Assembly: GCA_022818135.1 (NCBI GenBank)
Contig: JAFMSR010000002.1
Location: 51,915,512-51,979,511, forward strand
Direction: 5' to 3'
DNA length: 64,000 nt
Source of the DNA: Saxidomus purpurata
Lineage: Eukaryota; Mollusca; Bivalvia; Venerida; Veneridae
Shown here piece by piece: positions 1-12,945 of the stretch (its first letter is position 1; the number at the start of each line of letters is the position of its first letter). Under the pieces are notes generated by a model, which was given only the letters and a program-made list of their open reading frames with translations, was not told the DNA's origin and searched no databases. The translations under genes were made by a program, and so were the position numbers.

Positions 1-310
1 AGTTAATCTGGTGGATTTTTTTGCTTATTTTTAAAGCTCCTCTTTTTCTTACCGTGATAATTTAGTAAAATCTAGCATCACAGCAGCTGGCACAATGTAT
101 TCATCAGACGCTTCAAACTCGGCCTCCTTTATAGGAATTTACAGCTTCGATATTTTATTGTACGTATCCTATCACTTACTACAAGTTCTTTTACTGTACA
201 ATAGGCGGTCATGAATGTGAGGCAATGCCGTCCGTTGTTCTCAAATATTGCAGTGGTACCGTTTGCAGTTATTGGAGGCTTAGTCTTATCCATGCTATTA
301 TTTGTCTTTT
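1..310. other. Intergenic, nothing recognised
   Basis: AT-rich sequence with no supported exon, RNA gene or repeat. Confidence 0.5.
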
Positions 311-344
311 TATGCCCCCGAAGGGAGGCATATTAAAATCGCAC

Positions 345-408
345 CGTCCGTCTGTCCGTCCGTCCGTCCGTCCGTCCGTCCGTCTGTCCGTCCATCCGTC
401 TGTGCGTC
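345..408. repeat. (CCGT)n microsatellite
   Basis: A run of CCGT tetramers with scattered substitutions lies between the left palindrome and the tandem core of the surrounding element. Confidence 0.9.
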
Positions 409-423
409 CCCACTTACAATCCG

Positions 424-1310
424 TGTCCGGACTGTAACTCTGTCATGCATTGAAGGATTTTAAAATAACTTGGCACACATGTCTAGCACATCAAGACGAC
501 GTGTCGCGTGCAAGACCCACATCCCTACCTCAAAGGTCAAGGTCACACTTGGAGTATGAAGGTTATGGAATCCTCTATATATGCACACATTCGTGTCCGG
601 ACTGTAACTTTGTCATGCATTGAAGGATTTTAAAATAACTTGGCACAAATGTCTAGCACATCAAGATGACGTGTCGCGTACAAGACCCACGTCCCTAGCC
701 CAAAGGTCAAGGTCAAACTTAGAGTTTGAAGGTATCGGATTCCTCTATATATGCATATATGCACACATTCGTGTCCGGACTGTAACTTTGTCATGCATTG
801 AAGGATTTTAAAATAACTTGGCACAAATGTCTAGCACATCAACACGACGTGTCGCGTACAAGACCCACGTCCCTAGCTCAAAGGTGAAGGTCACACTTAG
901 AGTTTGAAGGTAATGGATTCCTCTATATGTGCATATATGCACACATTCGTGTCCGGACTGTAACTTTGTCATGCATCGAAGGAATTTGAAATAATTTGGC
1001 ACAAATGTCTAGCACATCAAGATGACGTGTCGCGTGCAAGACCCACATCCCTACCACAAAGGTCAAGGTCACACTTAGAGTTTATAGGTAATGGAATCCT
1101 GTATATATGCATACATTTGTGTCCGGACTATAACTTTATCATGCTTTGAAGGATTTTAAAATAACTTGGCACAAATGTCTAGCACAGTGTCGCGTGCAAG
1201 ACCCAAGTCCCTATCTCAAAGGTCAAGGTCACACTTAGTGTTTAAAGTAATGGAAAACTGTATGCATGGTTACTTTGTCATGCATGGAAGGATTTTAAAA
1301 TTACATAGCA
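424..1310 (+). repeat. Tandem array of about 175-bp units
   Basis: Successive units begin with tgtccggactgtaac near 424, 594, 772, 950 and 1130. Each carries tcatgcattgaaggatttta, a 'gacgtgtcgcgt' block and, in most units, TCAAGGTCA (537-545, 707-715, 1063-1071, 1223-1231). The third unit has a substitution in that site. The last unit is diverged and shortened. Confidence 0.9.
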
Positions 1311-1366
1311 CATTTATTGAGCACATGGAGAGGACACAGACTGTGAGGCACCTCTTTCGGGGGCAT

Positions 1367-2256
1367 TCGTCACTTGTGAGGGACAGATCTTGTTTAATTC
1401 TAACTCTTTTGTCTTAACTCCTTTTTGTACGTTTAGAAATGACAATTAAACTGAATTTTACGAAAAGGAAAATATTTTAAATTGCAAGCACCCTTCTGCA
1501 AGCATGATATGTGACAAATATTGTGATATTTTACAGAGACAACATACCAATATGCAGCGTTTCTTCTCACATTTAAATCTGGCAACACCTCCCAACGAAT
1601 AGAGAGCTTCTGTGGTAATGTAGTGACAATATTTGTTGGATCCAGTAAAATTGCATATATGGCAATCCACGTATTGTTTTGAACCTATTGTCAAGTTAAA
1701 AATAACAAAGACGAAGTTAATCATATGTAAGGTTTTAGAGTGCAAGTTTCACAATACATGCATACACGTTGGATTCGAGCTATAGTCACATTTCTGCTTA
1801 GTTTAAAGTTAAGTTCGAAAGTACTCTTTTCTGTCTGCAAAAAAAAAATATTAGATCTTTCGCAATTTAGTACGTTAATGTATCAATGTAGTAGTCTAGT
1901 TCGCTGTCGTACTGGCATGCTACAGTACGTCAGGCAAAGCTCAATATAATAATGCCGACGCCCAGTGGAAGCTCAAAAGTATACTTACTATTTATATAGT
2001 GAAATTGATAAAAGTATTGATCATTCTAAACTTTTGTGTGCGAAAGCTTTTTTGAATGCTCAATTTGTGAACGCTGTAAACGTTGAAAAAGTTGGACCAG
2101 TATGTGTACTATAATTCAGCCAAGTTACTTCAAGAAGACATTTTGGAGATGACATATTTCTTTTTTTTGGTAATTTTAGTCGTCCAAGTCGAGCTTAAAA
2201 ATGTTCAAATTTAAACTGAAAAGGAACAAAAAAAGAAAAGGCAAAAAAAAAAAAAA
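1367..2256. other. Intergenic, nothing recognised
   Basis: AT-rich. The short open frames show no recognisable domain. A-rich tracts precede the next SINE. Confidence 0.5.
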
Positions 2257-2329
2257 GTTCCGTCGGTTGGATTTGAACCTCGCCCATAAAATTAGAGAAC
2301 CAGTGACATAACCACTGGGCCACGGAGTA
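2257..2329 (-). mobile_element. tRNA-derived SINE head
   Basis: On the minus strand a tRNA-like promoter reads GTGGCCCAGTGGTTA (A-box-like) and then AGGTTCAAATCC (B-box-like) about 40 bp later. The stems are imperfect, so this is a SINE head and not a working tRNA gene. A-rich sequence lies on its left. Confidence 0.55.
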
Positions 2330-2609
2330 GAGATCGAGTAGTGAAAGCTTAAATAAGACATCAATAATCAGTTCCTTTATAAACACCTGCTAATATATTA
2401 GTATACAGTCTATAAATATCCGAAAAGTCAACAAATATCTACCACGTCCGAAAATACGGCTATTTTTCCTGTTGTTTATTTTTCGTTTAGGTTTATTGGT
2501 CAATCAGATATATTAGAAATTTACATTGGGCTTGTACTAGTATTGATAAATCACATACTGCATGTTTTTTTTTAATGATCAACTCCTACATAAAACCCCT
2601 TATTAACTC

Positions 2610-3542
2610 AGTAGTCACACTGTATCGGCAAAACGCAACGGCTCCAATTTAACGATGTTGCTCCGTCTAACGTAACGACAAGGCTCCAACAAAACATGGC
2701 CGATTTCATAAACAAAACACAATGAGTATAACAGATTCGTGTATTTTTTATAGTTATTCGCAAATTCTGATGAAATGAATACTCTTACGGAATGCCCACA
2801 CCTGTCCTGCATGACCGTAGCTTGTCGGCTTTTTCAGACATCCATGCGTGTGAAAGTAATGCAAGTTGAATGCTGAGGATTCAACGGTAAACTGTGCAAA
2901 ACAGACCAAAATGCATGGATTTTGCACAAAATTAGCGAAGTTACGGTGTTTAGGATAAAGCAAATGCACTGCCATGTAACGTTTGGTCAAATCTCGTAAG
3001 ATTAAACTCATAGTTTACCGATCTTGTATGTCTATAGGCAAAAATCTACATTTTCAGCAATACAACGATTCAGACTCCAACGAAACAGTTCCAATTCGTT
3101 TTCACCAACCGTTTTTATAGACATACAAGATCGGTAAACTACGAGTTTAATCTTACGAGATTTGACCAAAAGTTACATGGCAGTGCATTTGCTTTAATAT
3201 CCTAAACACCTTAACTTCGCTAATTTTGTGCAAAATCCATGCATTTTGGTCTGTTTTGCACTGTTTACCGTTGAATCCTTAGCATTCATTACTTTCACAC
3301 GCACGGATGTCTGAAAAAGCCGACAAGCTACGGTCATGCAGGACAGGTGTGGGCATTCCGTAAGAGTATTCATTTCATCAGAATTTGCGAATAATTATAA
3401 AAAAATACACGAATCTGTTATACTCACGTGTGTTTTGTTTATGAAATCGGCCATGTTTTGTTGGAGTCTTGCCGTTAAGTTAGTCGGAGCAACATCGTTA
3501 AATTGGAGCCGTGGCGTTTTGCCGATACAGTGTGGTAGTAAA
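2610..3542. repeat. Large foldback (inverted repeat, about 427-bp arms)
   Basis: The arm 2610-3036 is repeated in reverse complement at 3116-3542, with a spacer of about 79 bp. The inner ends read gatcttgtatgtctata and tatagacatacaagatc. The outer ends both contain the block cactgtatcggcaaaacg or its complement. Differences are scattered substitutions and small indels. The same 23-residue start (MQDRCGHSVRVF...) can be read outward from both arms, which follows from the symmetry and is not evidence of a gene. It may be a foldback transposon or an inverted duplication. Confidence 0.9.
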
Positions 3543-4134
3543 ATGTAGTTCACGCATCCGCTGTTTTCTTTTTCTAACATCTGAGTAACGGCTCAATACC
3601 TTAAAGGAACAACTGCATAAATAGTGCAATATGTATCTGCATATAAGACATTGTTGATCACTCTTTAGACTAAATATAAAACAAATATATTTTATTAAAA
3701 TCTCGATACTAAACTGCTGTAATTTTTGTTAATTTTCGCGTGTTGCAAATTTCGTGATGTGTGAGCAGACAGACTTCTTCGCGAATTTTAAATTCGCAAA
3801 AAGAGATTTCTCTAATAGTAAATCTATGTGAAATGAATTTTTTGCGAGATTATTAAATTAGCGGAGTTGAAAATTCGCGAAAATAACGAAAATTAAATCA
3901 TCGCGAGTATTAACCAGTTTACAGTATTCGAAATGACAAACATGTTAATACTTATAACGTCTTATTTGCTGCCTGTCATACTTACATATTCTACGAACGA
4001 ATCCCATCCAAGCGGACATTTTTTCTCCGGAACCTGGAATCCTTCACAACAATCTGGAGAACCATAAGTGCAGTGATTGCCGATCAGATACAGAAAATAG
4101 AATAACACCTCCTGTCTCCTGTAAAAAAAAATCG
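3543..4134. other. Intergenic, nothing recognised
   Basis: AT-rich sequence with many small 'ttcgcg/cgcgaa' words around 3735-3905, possibly an old diverged repeat. No exon can be supported. Confidence 0.45.
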
Positions 4135-4612
4135 TACTTTTGTAGGGTTAACGCACGTTTTTTCGTGTTATAACATCCGCATAATCCCGAGGGATGGTTG
4201 GTGCCTGAGCCCGTTGGGGCGAGGGCACAAACATATCCTGAGGGTTTTTGCAGGTTTTATAACACGAAAAAACGTTCGTTAACGCTATTCTAGCATAACT
4301 AGCATACAAAAATCATAAAAATAAAAATGAAACGCTTTACGGTACGACGTTCAATAATGCGCGGGACAACGTCCGTGTTGTTTACGTCATATTTATGACG
4401 TCACCAGCGGTTTTTAAGCCCGGCACTGTTGACGCCGTACATGATGTAAGACTATGGAGACAGGTCTAGTGTTTACAATGGCCCTGTACTGCGCATAAAT
4501 GAAAACGGGTTAAAACGGCGCGTGAATCTCTCCGTTAACACACGTTTTTCCTCCTGTTAAAACACCGGCAAAATGGGCAAAAATAGCACATTTTATGCTA
4601 GAATAGATATTT
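4135..4612. repeat. Inverted-repeat element with two nested hairpins
   Basis: An inner pair of about 27-nt arms lies at 4147-4173 and 4256-4283 (gttaacg...cgttttttcgtgttata and its complement) around a GC-rich loop. A second relation links tattctagcata at about 4285 with tatgctagaata at about 4597. It is probably a MITE. Its ends are not precisely defined. Confidence 0.6.
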
Positions 4613-5147
4613 CAAATAACAAAGAACATTTAACGTAAACTTTAGATTTTCAATCTTCCAATTTTTTACTTATTTACAGCGGTAACCTTCTGTTACGCAA
4701 TCTGCTTTTTCGTAAACAAATTGTCAGTACAATGTGACAGCTGTGAAAAACTGTGTTGATATTGCATTCTCATATTCTCTTTACATTTCATGTATTAAAT
4801 TGTATAACTATTCATCTTTCATCATTATAAGACTGTTTATTGTCCATAGTCTCGGCCGACCGACGGAGCCACCACGGGTCAAACGGCCAATATTCCATGC
4901 ATGATCTAGGCTCTCTTTCATCTTTAAGTCACACAGGAACAAAAAAAAAAAAAAAAAAAACTTAAAAAATGTAGTCAAGCACTAAAATAGTTAAAACAGG
5001 AACATAGAGACTTTCTAGTTATTTAATTAACGACCGTGGCCCTTGAAAAAACTTTCACCTCCTTTTGGGTCCCGGTCGCAATATTTGAACCATATTAGAC
5101 TCCAATCCTCCGTAAGAAACTGCGAACTTTCTCACATAAAGAGACAT
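4613..5147. other. Intergenic with poly(A) tract
   Basis: Contains a 20-bp A run near 4942. No gene was seen. Confidence 0.5.
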
Positions 5148-5240
5148 GGTCGGTAGCAGGGCTCGAACCCATGGCTCTCAATCTATGAGAGGTTTAAGTG
5201 ATTTTAAGTCAGCGACGCTAACTATCCGACCACTCTTACC
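5148..5240 (-). mobile_element. SINE head derived from tRNA-Leu
   Basis: The minus strand starts GGTAAGAGTGGTCGGATAG, includes a CTTAAAATC loop like that of tRNA-Leu(UAA), then a long variable region and a canonical B box (GGTTCGAGCCC). The acceptor and T stems do not pair fully, so this is a pseudo-tRNA or SINE head. Confidence 0.6.
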
Positions 5241-7974
5241 ACTAAATATTACGTACAGTCCACTTAACTTTTTAGCATGAAATTAAGTTAAAATACTTAA
5301 GTTTTACTTCGTTATAATAATTCCAAATCTCACATTTTCATTTTCCTTTGTTACCAAGAGTAGATTTATTCTCCCTAGATATAAAATAAAATTTACAGTA
5401 TAAATTTTCAAACAAAAAGTTACATGTTTTTTTTAAATAGAAACTATAATTACTTTTTGAATACATACATGTATGTGATCAATACCAAAGTCTTTGTACT
5501 GATCGTCATCTATAACCACAAACTACATCTACAGAATGGAAAGTCTCTTACTTGACTCTTTGCATGTAAAGCTACGTTAAAGAAAATGACATCTATAGAC
5601 TGCAAAGTTTTGTAAACATTTGCCATCGTAAAAAAGTATAACGATTTCTTGCCTACAAAACAATTGAAAAAAATTACATGGACATTTTATTAAGTTATAG
5701 TGTAGCAGTTTAATTCATGATAATCAGTTTGTTATCACACTGAGTTTCGTAAAATATGATGTACAATACATATGTACATATGTTCTATATTCTATAATAT
5801 ACTCAGATCGAGAACATGTGCAGAATCGATATATCTATGTTGAAAAGTACTTAGTACAGTAACAGTTGTACTTCATTTTTCAGTATAGCAATCAGATTAC
5901 GAACACTCCCTTTATGATCTAGCAGATTATATTCTCAAAACATAAATAATGTGTTCAGAGAACGTAAAATGATAAATAAATACAATTTCTAAGAACAACA
6001 TACATCGAAAAATGTTTCATTTTCCCACAACTAATCAACAAAGAGGCCTTCTGCCTTCGTTGTCCTCACATTAATCGTACAATAATAACCTTTGCAACTT
6101 ATATTAAAACGCTGATATTACCGATAATGACGGGACTGCATGTTTCTTGCATATCGGATCGGCATTTCCGGTTATTTTACCCATGCCGGAAAAATCGGAC
6201 TGGCAACTCGCCTATGCAAGACGACTTTCGTGATACTTGTGACATAAAGTTATAAACATTGTGACGTCACTTTCACAAACACAGCGTCTGAATATCGTTT
6301 GTTTTTATATGATAATGCATCATTTTGATAAGATTGCATTTAGAAATCTACTTTAAAGTGCAAGACGGTCATCAGAACGTATTTGCTCCTTTGCTTTTAA
6401 CATTTGTTCACATGTGCATTAATCATTTTACCGGTTAGTGTCACTCAAGGTCCATTGTAACTCTGCAGAGATTTTATAACAAATCCAGCCTCCTGTTACA
6501 AGAAAAGTCATTATTGATGGAGTCAATGCATATCGATGGGCGTATAGTATGAATTGCCGTATTTTTAATTAATATAAAGTTTAAATTGTCCTAGAGTGAT
6601 AGGTAGGCCTACTTTTAGCGTAAGTCGGTTTAGGCATATTGTGATGCGCAAATTAAACACCGGTGTTGCAAGGAAATGTCGACGGAAATGATCTCATTAA
6701 CAGTAATTGTTTTTTCAGTATAATAAGTAGTTGAAGCCTTGATGTCTTACTATAGGTGATGTAACAGACAAAACCTCCTTGCTATAGGAATTAGTGTCTC
6801 TACATCATGAATTGAGAACACATTGATTGAGTTACAAACGATGTTTCTGGTAATGTACTTCGTTTCAAAGTTTTGTTTCGTAACAAAAACTGGTGTTTTC
6901 TTGTAAAAAATGGTAATAATTGGTTGTTTATTTTTAATATTTGAGATGCATCAATTGCTATCGCTATATTAAGGTTCATGTTAAAGTTATATTACCCTTC
7001 AAAACGGTCACATTGGTTAATAGTTAAGTTAAGTGTTTGAAATTGTCCCCAACATGAATTTTCTCCTTCAGACTGTTTTTACTTTATAAAAAAAATAGTC
7101 ACCAAATTGTTTAACAAAGGCAGTTGAAGTTTTCTGCAGTGACTATTTGGTTTGTTAATGATTTCTTTTCTTCAAGTACATCCCTTAGAATCTGATATGT
7201 ATAAATCATCACATTCCTTTATTCGAAATAATTGTTCTCAAACATTATCATTGTTATGTGTTAACTATACTTACCAGAGTAGTCAGAAAATGAAACAAAC
7301 AATGAATGTTAAATACATGTAGATCTATGTGGAAAAACTCAAAATGAAAGTGAAAGTAAAACTGTCAAAAACAAATGAATTGCTGGCATTTTGCATTGAA
7401 CTGTCATTATTGGTATACTGTACACACGATAACACGAAATTTTGAGAAATCATATATAAAATAAAGAAGTTTGGTGTTTTCTACACAAATGACCCTGTGT
7501 ACATGATGTATGGAGCTCAAACAACGCTTCTTATTCAAACATTCACTACAGAAAACGTCTTCTGAACATTTTGGTACATGAAATACATGACTATTTTGCT
7601 AATAAGTATACAAATTTAAAGGACACAGTTCATGTTTGGGACTATTTTAAACAATTAACATAAACCTTAACTTCCAACTACTTTTCTTAAACCTAGCATA
7701 CAAACGAGCGAATGACAAACATGTTGAATCATATTCTAGTTTTTGCCAACAAACACTCTAAAGATTGAGATAATAAACAGAAAACAGGACACCCTACATT
7801 TTGGTCGACAACAATCATCACCGGGAGACTGAAAGTGAAGAACCTTGTTTTTTAACCAAAATCATAGAGCAAGCAGCTTTCATATATGCACACCAAAAAG
7901 CTTACATCTATCGCTGATAGGTTTAACAAGGTGCATTCAAAATACATGTCAACATAAAAAAAATTGGCCAAAAA
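5241..7974. other. Intergenic, nothing recognised
   Basis: AT-rich, multiply stopped in all frames. No exon with splice sites or domain motif was recognised. Confidence 0.5.
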
Positions 7975-9372
7975 AAATCATGTGGCCGAAAAAATATCCC
8001 CGTGGCTTTGACCTACTGACCTCAAAAACAATAAGGGTCAGATGCTGGTCATGACCAACCTCCACATTAAGTTTCAAGATGCTAGGCCCACATGTTCTCA
8101 AGTTATTGTCCCCAAGTTTCTAGATCACTGTGACCTTGACCTTTAACCTACTGACCTCAAAATCTATAGGGGTCATCTGCCGGTCATGACAAACTTCCAC
8201 GTCAAGTTTCAAGATTCTAGGCCCAAGCGTACTCCAGTAATCGTCCGGAAACCGTTTTACTACTCCACGTCACTGTGACCTTGACCTTTAACTCACTGCC
8301 CCCAAAATCAATAGGAGTCATCTACATTTTACAGGAAACCTTCTAAATAAGTTTGATGAAAGTTGAATGGAAATTGTGACCTGTAGAGTGTTATCAAGGA
8401 ATTGCTATCGGAGGTCACTGTCACCTTGACCTTTGACTCACTGATCCCCAAAACAATACAGATCATCAACATATTGCAGAAAACCTTCTGAGCAAGTTTG
8501 ATGAAAGTTGAATGAAAACTGTGACCTGTTGAGCGTTACCAAGGAAAATCTAACGGAGGTCACTATGACCTTGACCTTTGACTCGCTGACTCCAAAATCA
8601 ATAGGGAACATCTACATGTTACAGGAAACCTTCTGAGCAAGTTTGATGAAAGATAACGGTGACCCGTAAAGCGTTATCAAGGAAAATCTAACGGAGGTCA
8701 CTGTGATCTTGACCTTTGACACACTAACTCCGAAAACAATAGGGATCATCTACATCTTGCAGGGAACCTTCTTAGTAGGTTTGATGAAAGTTGAATGAAA
8801 ATTGTGACCTGTAGAGTGTTATCAAGGAATTGCTATCGGAGGTCACTGTCACCTTGACCTTTGACTCACTGACCCCCAAAACAATAGGGATCATCTACAT
8901 ATTGCAGGAAACCTGAGCAAGTTTGATTGAAGTTGAATGAAAACTGTGACATGTGGAGCGTTATCAAGGAAAATCTAACGGAGGTCACAGTGACCTTGAC
9001 TTTTGACTCGCTGATCCCAAAATCAATAGGGAACATCTACATGTTACAGGAAACCTTCTGAGCAAGTTTCATCAAAGTGAAATGAATATTGCGACCTGTA
9101 GAGCGTTATCAAGGAACAGTTTACGGACAGACGGATGCACACCCATGCGAAGGTGTTATTAGGTGGTATTTCCATTGTTCTCGAACAATAGAGTGACCAC
9201 TTAAGTAACAAAAGAATGACCACTTAAGGGACAAAAGACGGAATGAAGACAATAGATTTCTTAGTCTTAGGCCACACCTCCTGCCACCCAAGGTACCCAT
9301 GCGGACGGACGGACGACGGACAAACCACCATGACATAAGCTCCGCTGGACTTCGTCCAGTAGAGCTTATGAT
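7975..9372 (-). mobile_element. Pearl-like element with tandem core and right-end hairpin
   Basis: The right terminus (9335-9372) is a palindrome (cataagctc...gagcttatg around ctggacttcgtccag). Next to it is a degenerate GGAC/GGACGG tract (9301-9320). The body holds about seven units of 136-157 bp, each with a 'ttgacctttgactc' block near 8131, 8276, 8411, 8566, 8704, 8847 and 8991. The unit body includes gtttgatgaaagttgaatg and gttatcaaggaa. The left end is diverged and approximate. Confidence 0.7.
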
Positions 9373-10222
9373 ACCAAGACTATTTGGGGAAAAGTTCGTC
9401 GTCTATATTGTATTGTTTTTTTAATTTTAACGTTCTTTTTTAACAGAATTTGGTGGACAGTCTACCTAACAACCTTAGTTCGTAGGTGGGACCAGCATTA
9501 GACTCGTTAGAAAATGCCAACTACCAGTAGCATGACTGGACGTAAGTACATAGCTCTGTTTTCTGCCGTGCCACGGATCAACATAGCAGAATGTGGTCCG
9601 ACATAGTCACGCCGTCCAAGAAAGATCGCCACCTTGAGTCACTTTTTTTCGGAATGATTTTATGAGAATTTAACAGACGACGTCTTGAAAGACCACTTTG
9701 CAAGTATGGTAGCGGGGACTGAGCATCACCATGCGAGCAAATAAAATACATTCGTTTAACAACCGCTTGGAAACTATTACTATACCGTTGGTTTACTATA
9801 TTCTTTGACACAATAAACTTATACAAAAATGACGTTTTCATTAACTATGACTTATAAACATGAAACTTAATTTGATTCCTTAGTTTCCTATGTCCTTATT
9901 TCCTGATAATACAAGCAACGTTAACAATTTAAAATCTTACATTTTTGTTTGTTCCACGAGTAGAATATTTCTCCGCATAGATGAACAACCTGATACACAA
10001 TGAAACGTAAATATCATATCTTTAATACGTAAAATGTAACAGCAGGCATATGTTAATTGTCCAGTGGACAAAACTGCGACCATAATATAATCTTTTGCAA
10101 TTTCATTATATTGATCCCGCTTTGAAACGATGATTTGAAAATAAAACGTTTCATGATAGGTAAGCATCCTGCGTAATTTCTATTCTGTTGCTTCTTAGTT
10201 TTCTTGAAACTCATCGTCCGTT
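9373..10222. other. Intergenic, nothing recognised
   Basis: Short frames on both strands without recognisable motifs. No repeat identified. Confidence 0.45.
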
Positions 10223-10361
10223 TTAAAGCCGCTCGCTCTCGCATTTTGATGAAAAATAAAGTTCTTGAAACTGTCTGAAAATGAAATATTTTAGAACGTG
10301 TGTTATTTCTTGAGAGTTTGAAGAACTACTTTCATCAAAATCTGAGAGCGAGCAGCTTTAA
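10223..10361. mobile_element. TTAA-flanked MITE, short foldback copy
   Basis: TTAA at each edge. Terminal inverted repeats of about 50 bp start AGC(C/T)GCTCGCTCTC and continue into ttttgatgaaa and gttctt. The copy is almost entirely its two arms, so it is an internally deleted member of the family seen at 31499 and 41178. TTAA flanks suggest piggyBac-type mobilisation. Confidence 0.8.
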
Positions 10362-10542
10362 GAGTGTTTTAGTTAGTTAAAAGCGAAAAACACAACAAAT
10401 CCCGTTCCGGGGAAAGAGTATTACTAAAGAATCCTATCCATCGCAAGAGACTGCCAACTTTCTCATTTAAGAATCAAGTCGATAGAGGCGCTTGAACAAA
10501 ATGACAAAAAAATCAGTTTCAGGTTTGCTTATTTTTTAAAAA

Positions 10543-10915
10543 AGGGTGGCGCAGTGGTCAAGTGGTTTACGCTCTAGACTAGCAATCTGCAGGACCCCGG
10601 ATCGATTCTCGGCTGGGGCACTTGAAATTTCAGAAGAACTTTTCAGTGTTTCACACCCATCTAGAGATGAATTGGTTAGAAACCAAAAGGTAGTCTTTCT
10701 TGTATCGTGCTATACACCGGGCACGTAATAGAACAAGAGGTCTATTCATAAAGGAGTTAGGATCTGGTACTCGGGTTCCCTTATATCTGCATCTGTCTCT
10801 ACAACCGGCGCCTGTAAGGAGTCTTGGCAAGTTCACCCGGGGAGATATCCCAAAAGTTTTAAGACATCGATTTTTCATCTCTCGACTACTTAGGCCGGCT
10901 ACTATAGAACACTGT
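10543..10915 (+). mobile_element. tRNA-derived SINE
   Basis: A tRNA-like head reads GGTGGCGCAGTGGTCAAGTG, then ctctagactagcaatctg, then a B-box-like GGATCGATTC. A conserved-looking, relatively GC-rich body follows to about 10915. No terminal tract was defined. Confidence 0.55.
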
Positions 10916-10979
10916 AACACAGTCACGTGCAGTTTGGACCCCCATCCCCGGTCCGATCCACCCCTTAAAATCTACTTTT

Positions 10980-12159
10980 AAAACATAAAATCATATAACA
11001 ATGTCGAATCAATTTCCGATAAATGAAAACCATTTTTAAAAAAACACCCCGCACATTATTATATACAAGTAATGAAACATTGGCCGGGGTGGGGTTCCGA
11101 ACTTCATGTGACTGTGCACTGTACGGGCACATAATAATGAATATGATAGAAATAAAATGCGTTCTTTACATGTAGTACTTATAGTGCAAGGGAAGTAATC
11201 CTTATTTGTTGCAAGGGAGACTTTTCAGTTAGTCCTTGAGCGATTTCCCTTTCCCTGTTTGCTCATACATGAAGATTGAAAAGTACATGATTTGCAGTAC
11301 ATAACACGATTTTGTCGGGTGTAGTCTTATTTGTGGTAGAGAAAGTTTTACGGTTTATCAACTGTATTCTTTGAAGGAATTATGGATTAAATTGGTATGT
11401 GACTATGTGTTGTTTTATGAATTGTTTGACATTTGAAATTATTTGAAATGCTTTCAGTGGCTGCATTCTCGGTTGTGTTTCGCGAAGTGGCTGTTGCGTT
11501 GATTTGAGTGTTCCACAGAACTGTTATTTATTTCTGTTAACAATTGCATGAATATCTCGTGGTTTGGTTTTTCAGCATTAATTGTATAGCAAATTGTACA
11601 ATGGCATGTCTTTATACTTGTGTAATTTTTGTAACTGTTGTAATTTTAGCATTTTTAAGTAATTAAACCCACCACGCACAGACGTACATTTTAATAAGAA
11701 ATGTGAATCTAATACATTTTTGTTATCATGTGCCAGTTATTCAATAAGTATTTTTATGTTAGATCTTGTATGTAATGATTATTGCATGATCTGTTTTATG
11801 CTTATGACATTTAATGTTATTATTTCAGATTCGATTATTCTTGATACATCGATCCATGGATAAAGACATTATATTATATATATTTATCTAGATCCGGTAG
11901 ACTTGAGTTATTAATATCCTCAACACATTAGTATACGATACCCATGCAGTTTATACAAATGTAGCTGATAATGATATAGTGACATCATGAAATAAAACAT
12001 GAAAAGTGAGACTGAGCTAGTCATGGCATCCCATTTCATCATGGCTTATTAGTAAAACACAAACATGTTATGTTATTTACAAGAATCCTACTTCTTCATA
12101 TGATGTTACATTATATTCCACATCGATACCCGTCCATTGTTTGAAATACGCAGTTGTGG
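10980..12159. other. Intergenic, nothing recognised
   Basis: AT-rich sequence. No exon, RNA gene or clear repeat was recognised. Confidence 0.45.
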
Positions 12160-12945
12160 TTTTAGCTCACCCTGTTGCGGTACATTTTGTTATTTGAGAA
12201 TTGCTTTTGATGATAAAACTGAAAACAAGATGGCCCTATATCGCTCACCTGGCTACCATTGGCTGTACTACAAGATCAAAATTGTATCACAAGAAGGGTC
12301 GATTTTGACCCTGGGGTCATGATTTGGAACAAAATTAATAAAGGTCAACTAGACAGATGCTTCATTCCTATATATAAGCTCTGGGCCGTGTGAGGTTTTC
12401 CTAAGTTTTCTGTATAAAGACTGTTCAAATTCAAACCCCTGGGCAAGGTCAACTTTGACCCGGGTTCACTTCATTTGATCAATCTTGGTAGAGGAAAATT
12501 ATGCAACGCTAAATTGCCAAACTTCACAAGCCCTAGGCCTTAGTTTGGCATTTCAAAGAAGAATTGGAAAAATTTTCCCATATAAGCCTTTGTAAAATCA
12601 AGTGAACCAACGGGCAGGGTCAGTTTTGACCCGGGGGTTATAATTTGAACAATCTTGCCAGAGTTTCACTAGGCAATGCTACATGCTAAATATCTAAGTT
12701 CTATGCCTTGACGGCTTTTTATTTAAAGTATTTTCATTTGTGATGACCCGTAGTCAAACAGAGCCTCTCATGGATGCGAATTTTTGAACAACTTTGTATA
12801 CATCTTCAATGCAAGCACAGTTGAAAGTTTCATCAACATTGGCCCAATGGTTTCAGAGGAGATGTCTTTGAAAAAATGGTGGACAGACGGACGAATGACG
12901 CACGACGGATGGTGACTGATCCTAGTAACACTCTACAGTGTCGGG
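12160..12945. mobile_element. Bivalve 'atggccctatatcgctcacct' repeat
   Basis: Carries atggccctatatcgctcacc at about 12231, then units with 'ttgacccggg', 'tttgaacaatctt' and 'caatgctacatgc', ending near a gacagacggacgaatgacg tract. It is related to 39150-39745 and to the large copy at 61413-62705. The units are more diverged than in that copy. Confidence 0.7.

Larger units (their letters stand above)
311..1366 (+). mobile_element. Hairpin-ended tandem-repeat element (pearl-like)
   Basis: The left end is a short palindrome (tgcccccgaagggaggca), followed by a (CCGT)n tract and then about five units of 170-180 bp. The right end (gcacctctttcgggggca, 1349-1366) is an approximate inverted copy of the left palindrome. 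This layout of palindromic terminus, CCGT microsatellite and tandem core matches the non-autonomous 'pearl' type of repeat known from bivalves. The family name is inferred from architecture alone. No transposase-like frame is present. Confidence 0.6.

Noticed and set aside
2615..3548. Matching frames beginning MQDRCGHSVRVF in both orientations
   Set aside because: A by-product of the large palindrome. The two arms diverge in frame and no domain is recognisable.
5148..5240. Possible tRNA-Leu(UAA) gene on the minus strand
   Set aside because: The anticodon-like loop and B box are present but the acceptor and T stems mispair.
345..9320. CCGT/GGAC tracts as a CRISPR-like or telomeric array
   Set aside because: They are simple microsatellites inside pearl-like repeats, with no spacer structure and no telomeric motif.
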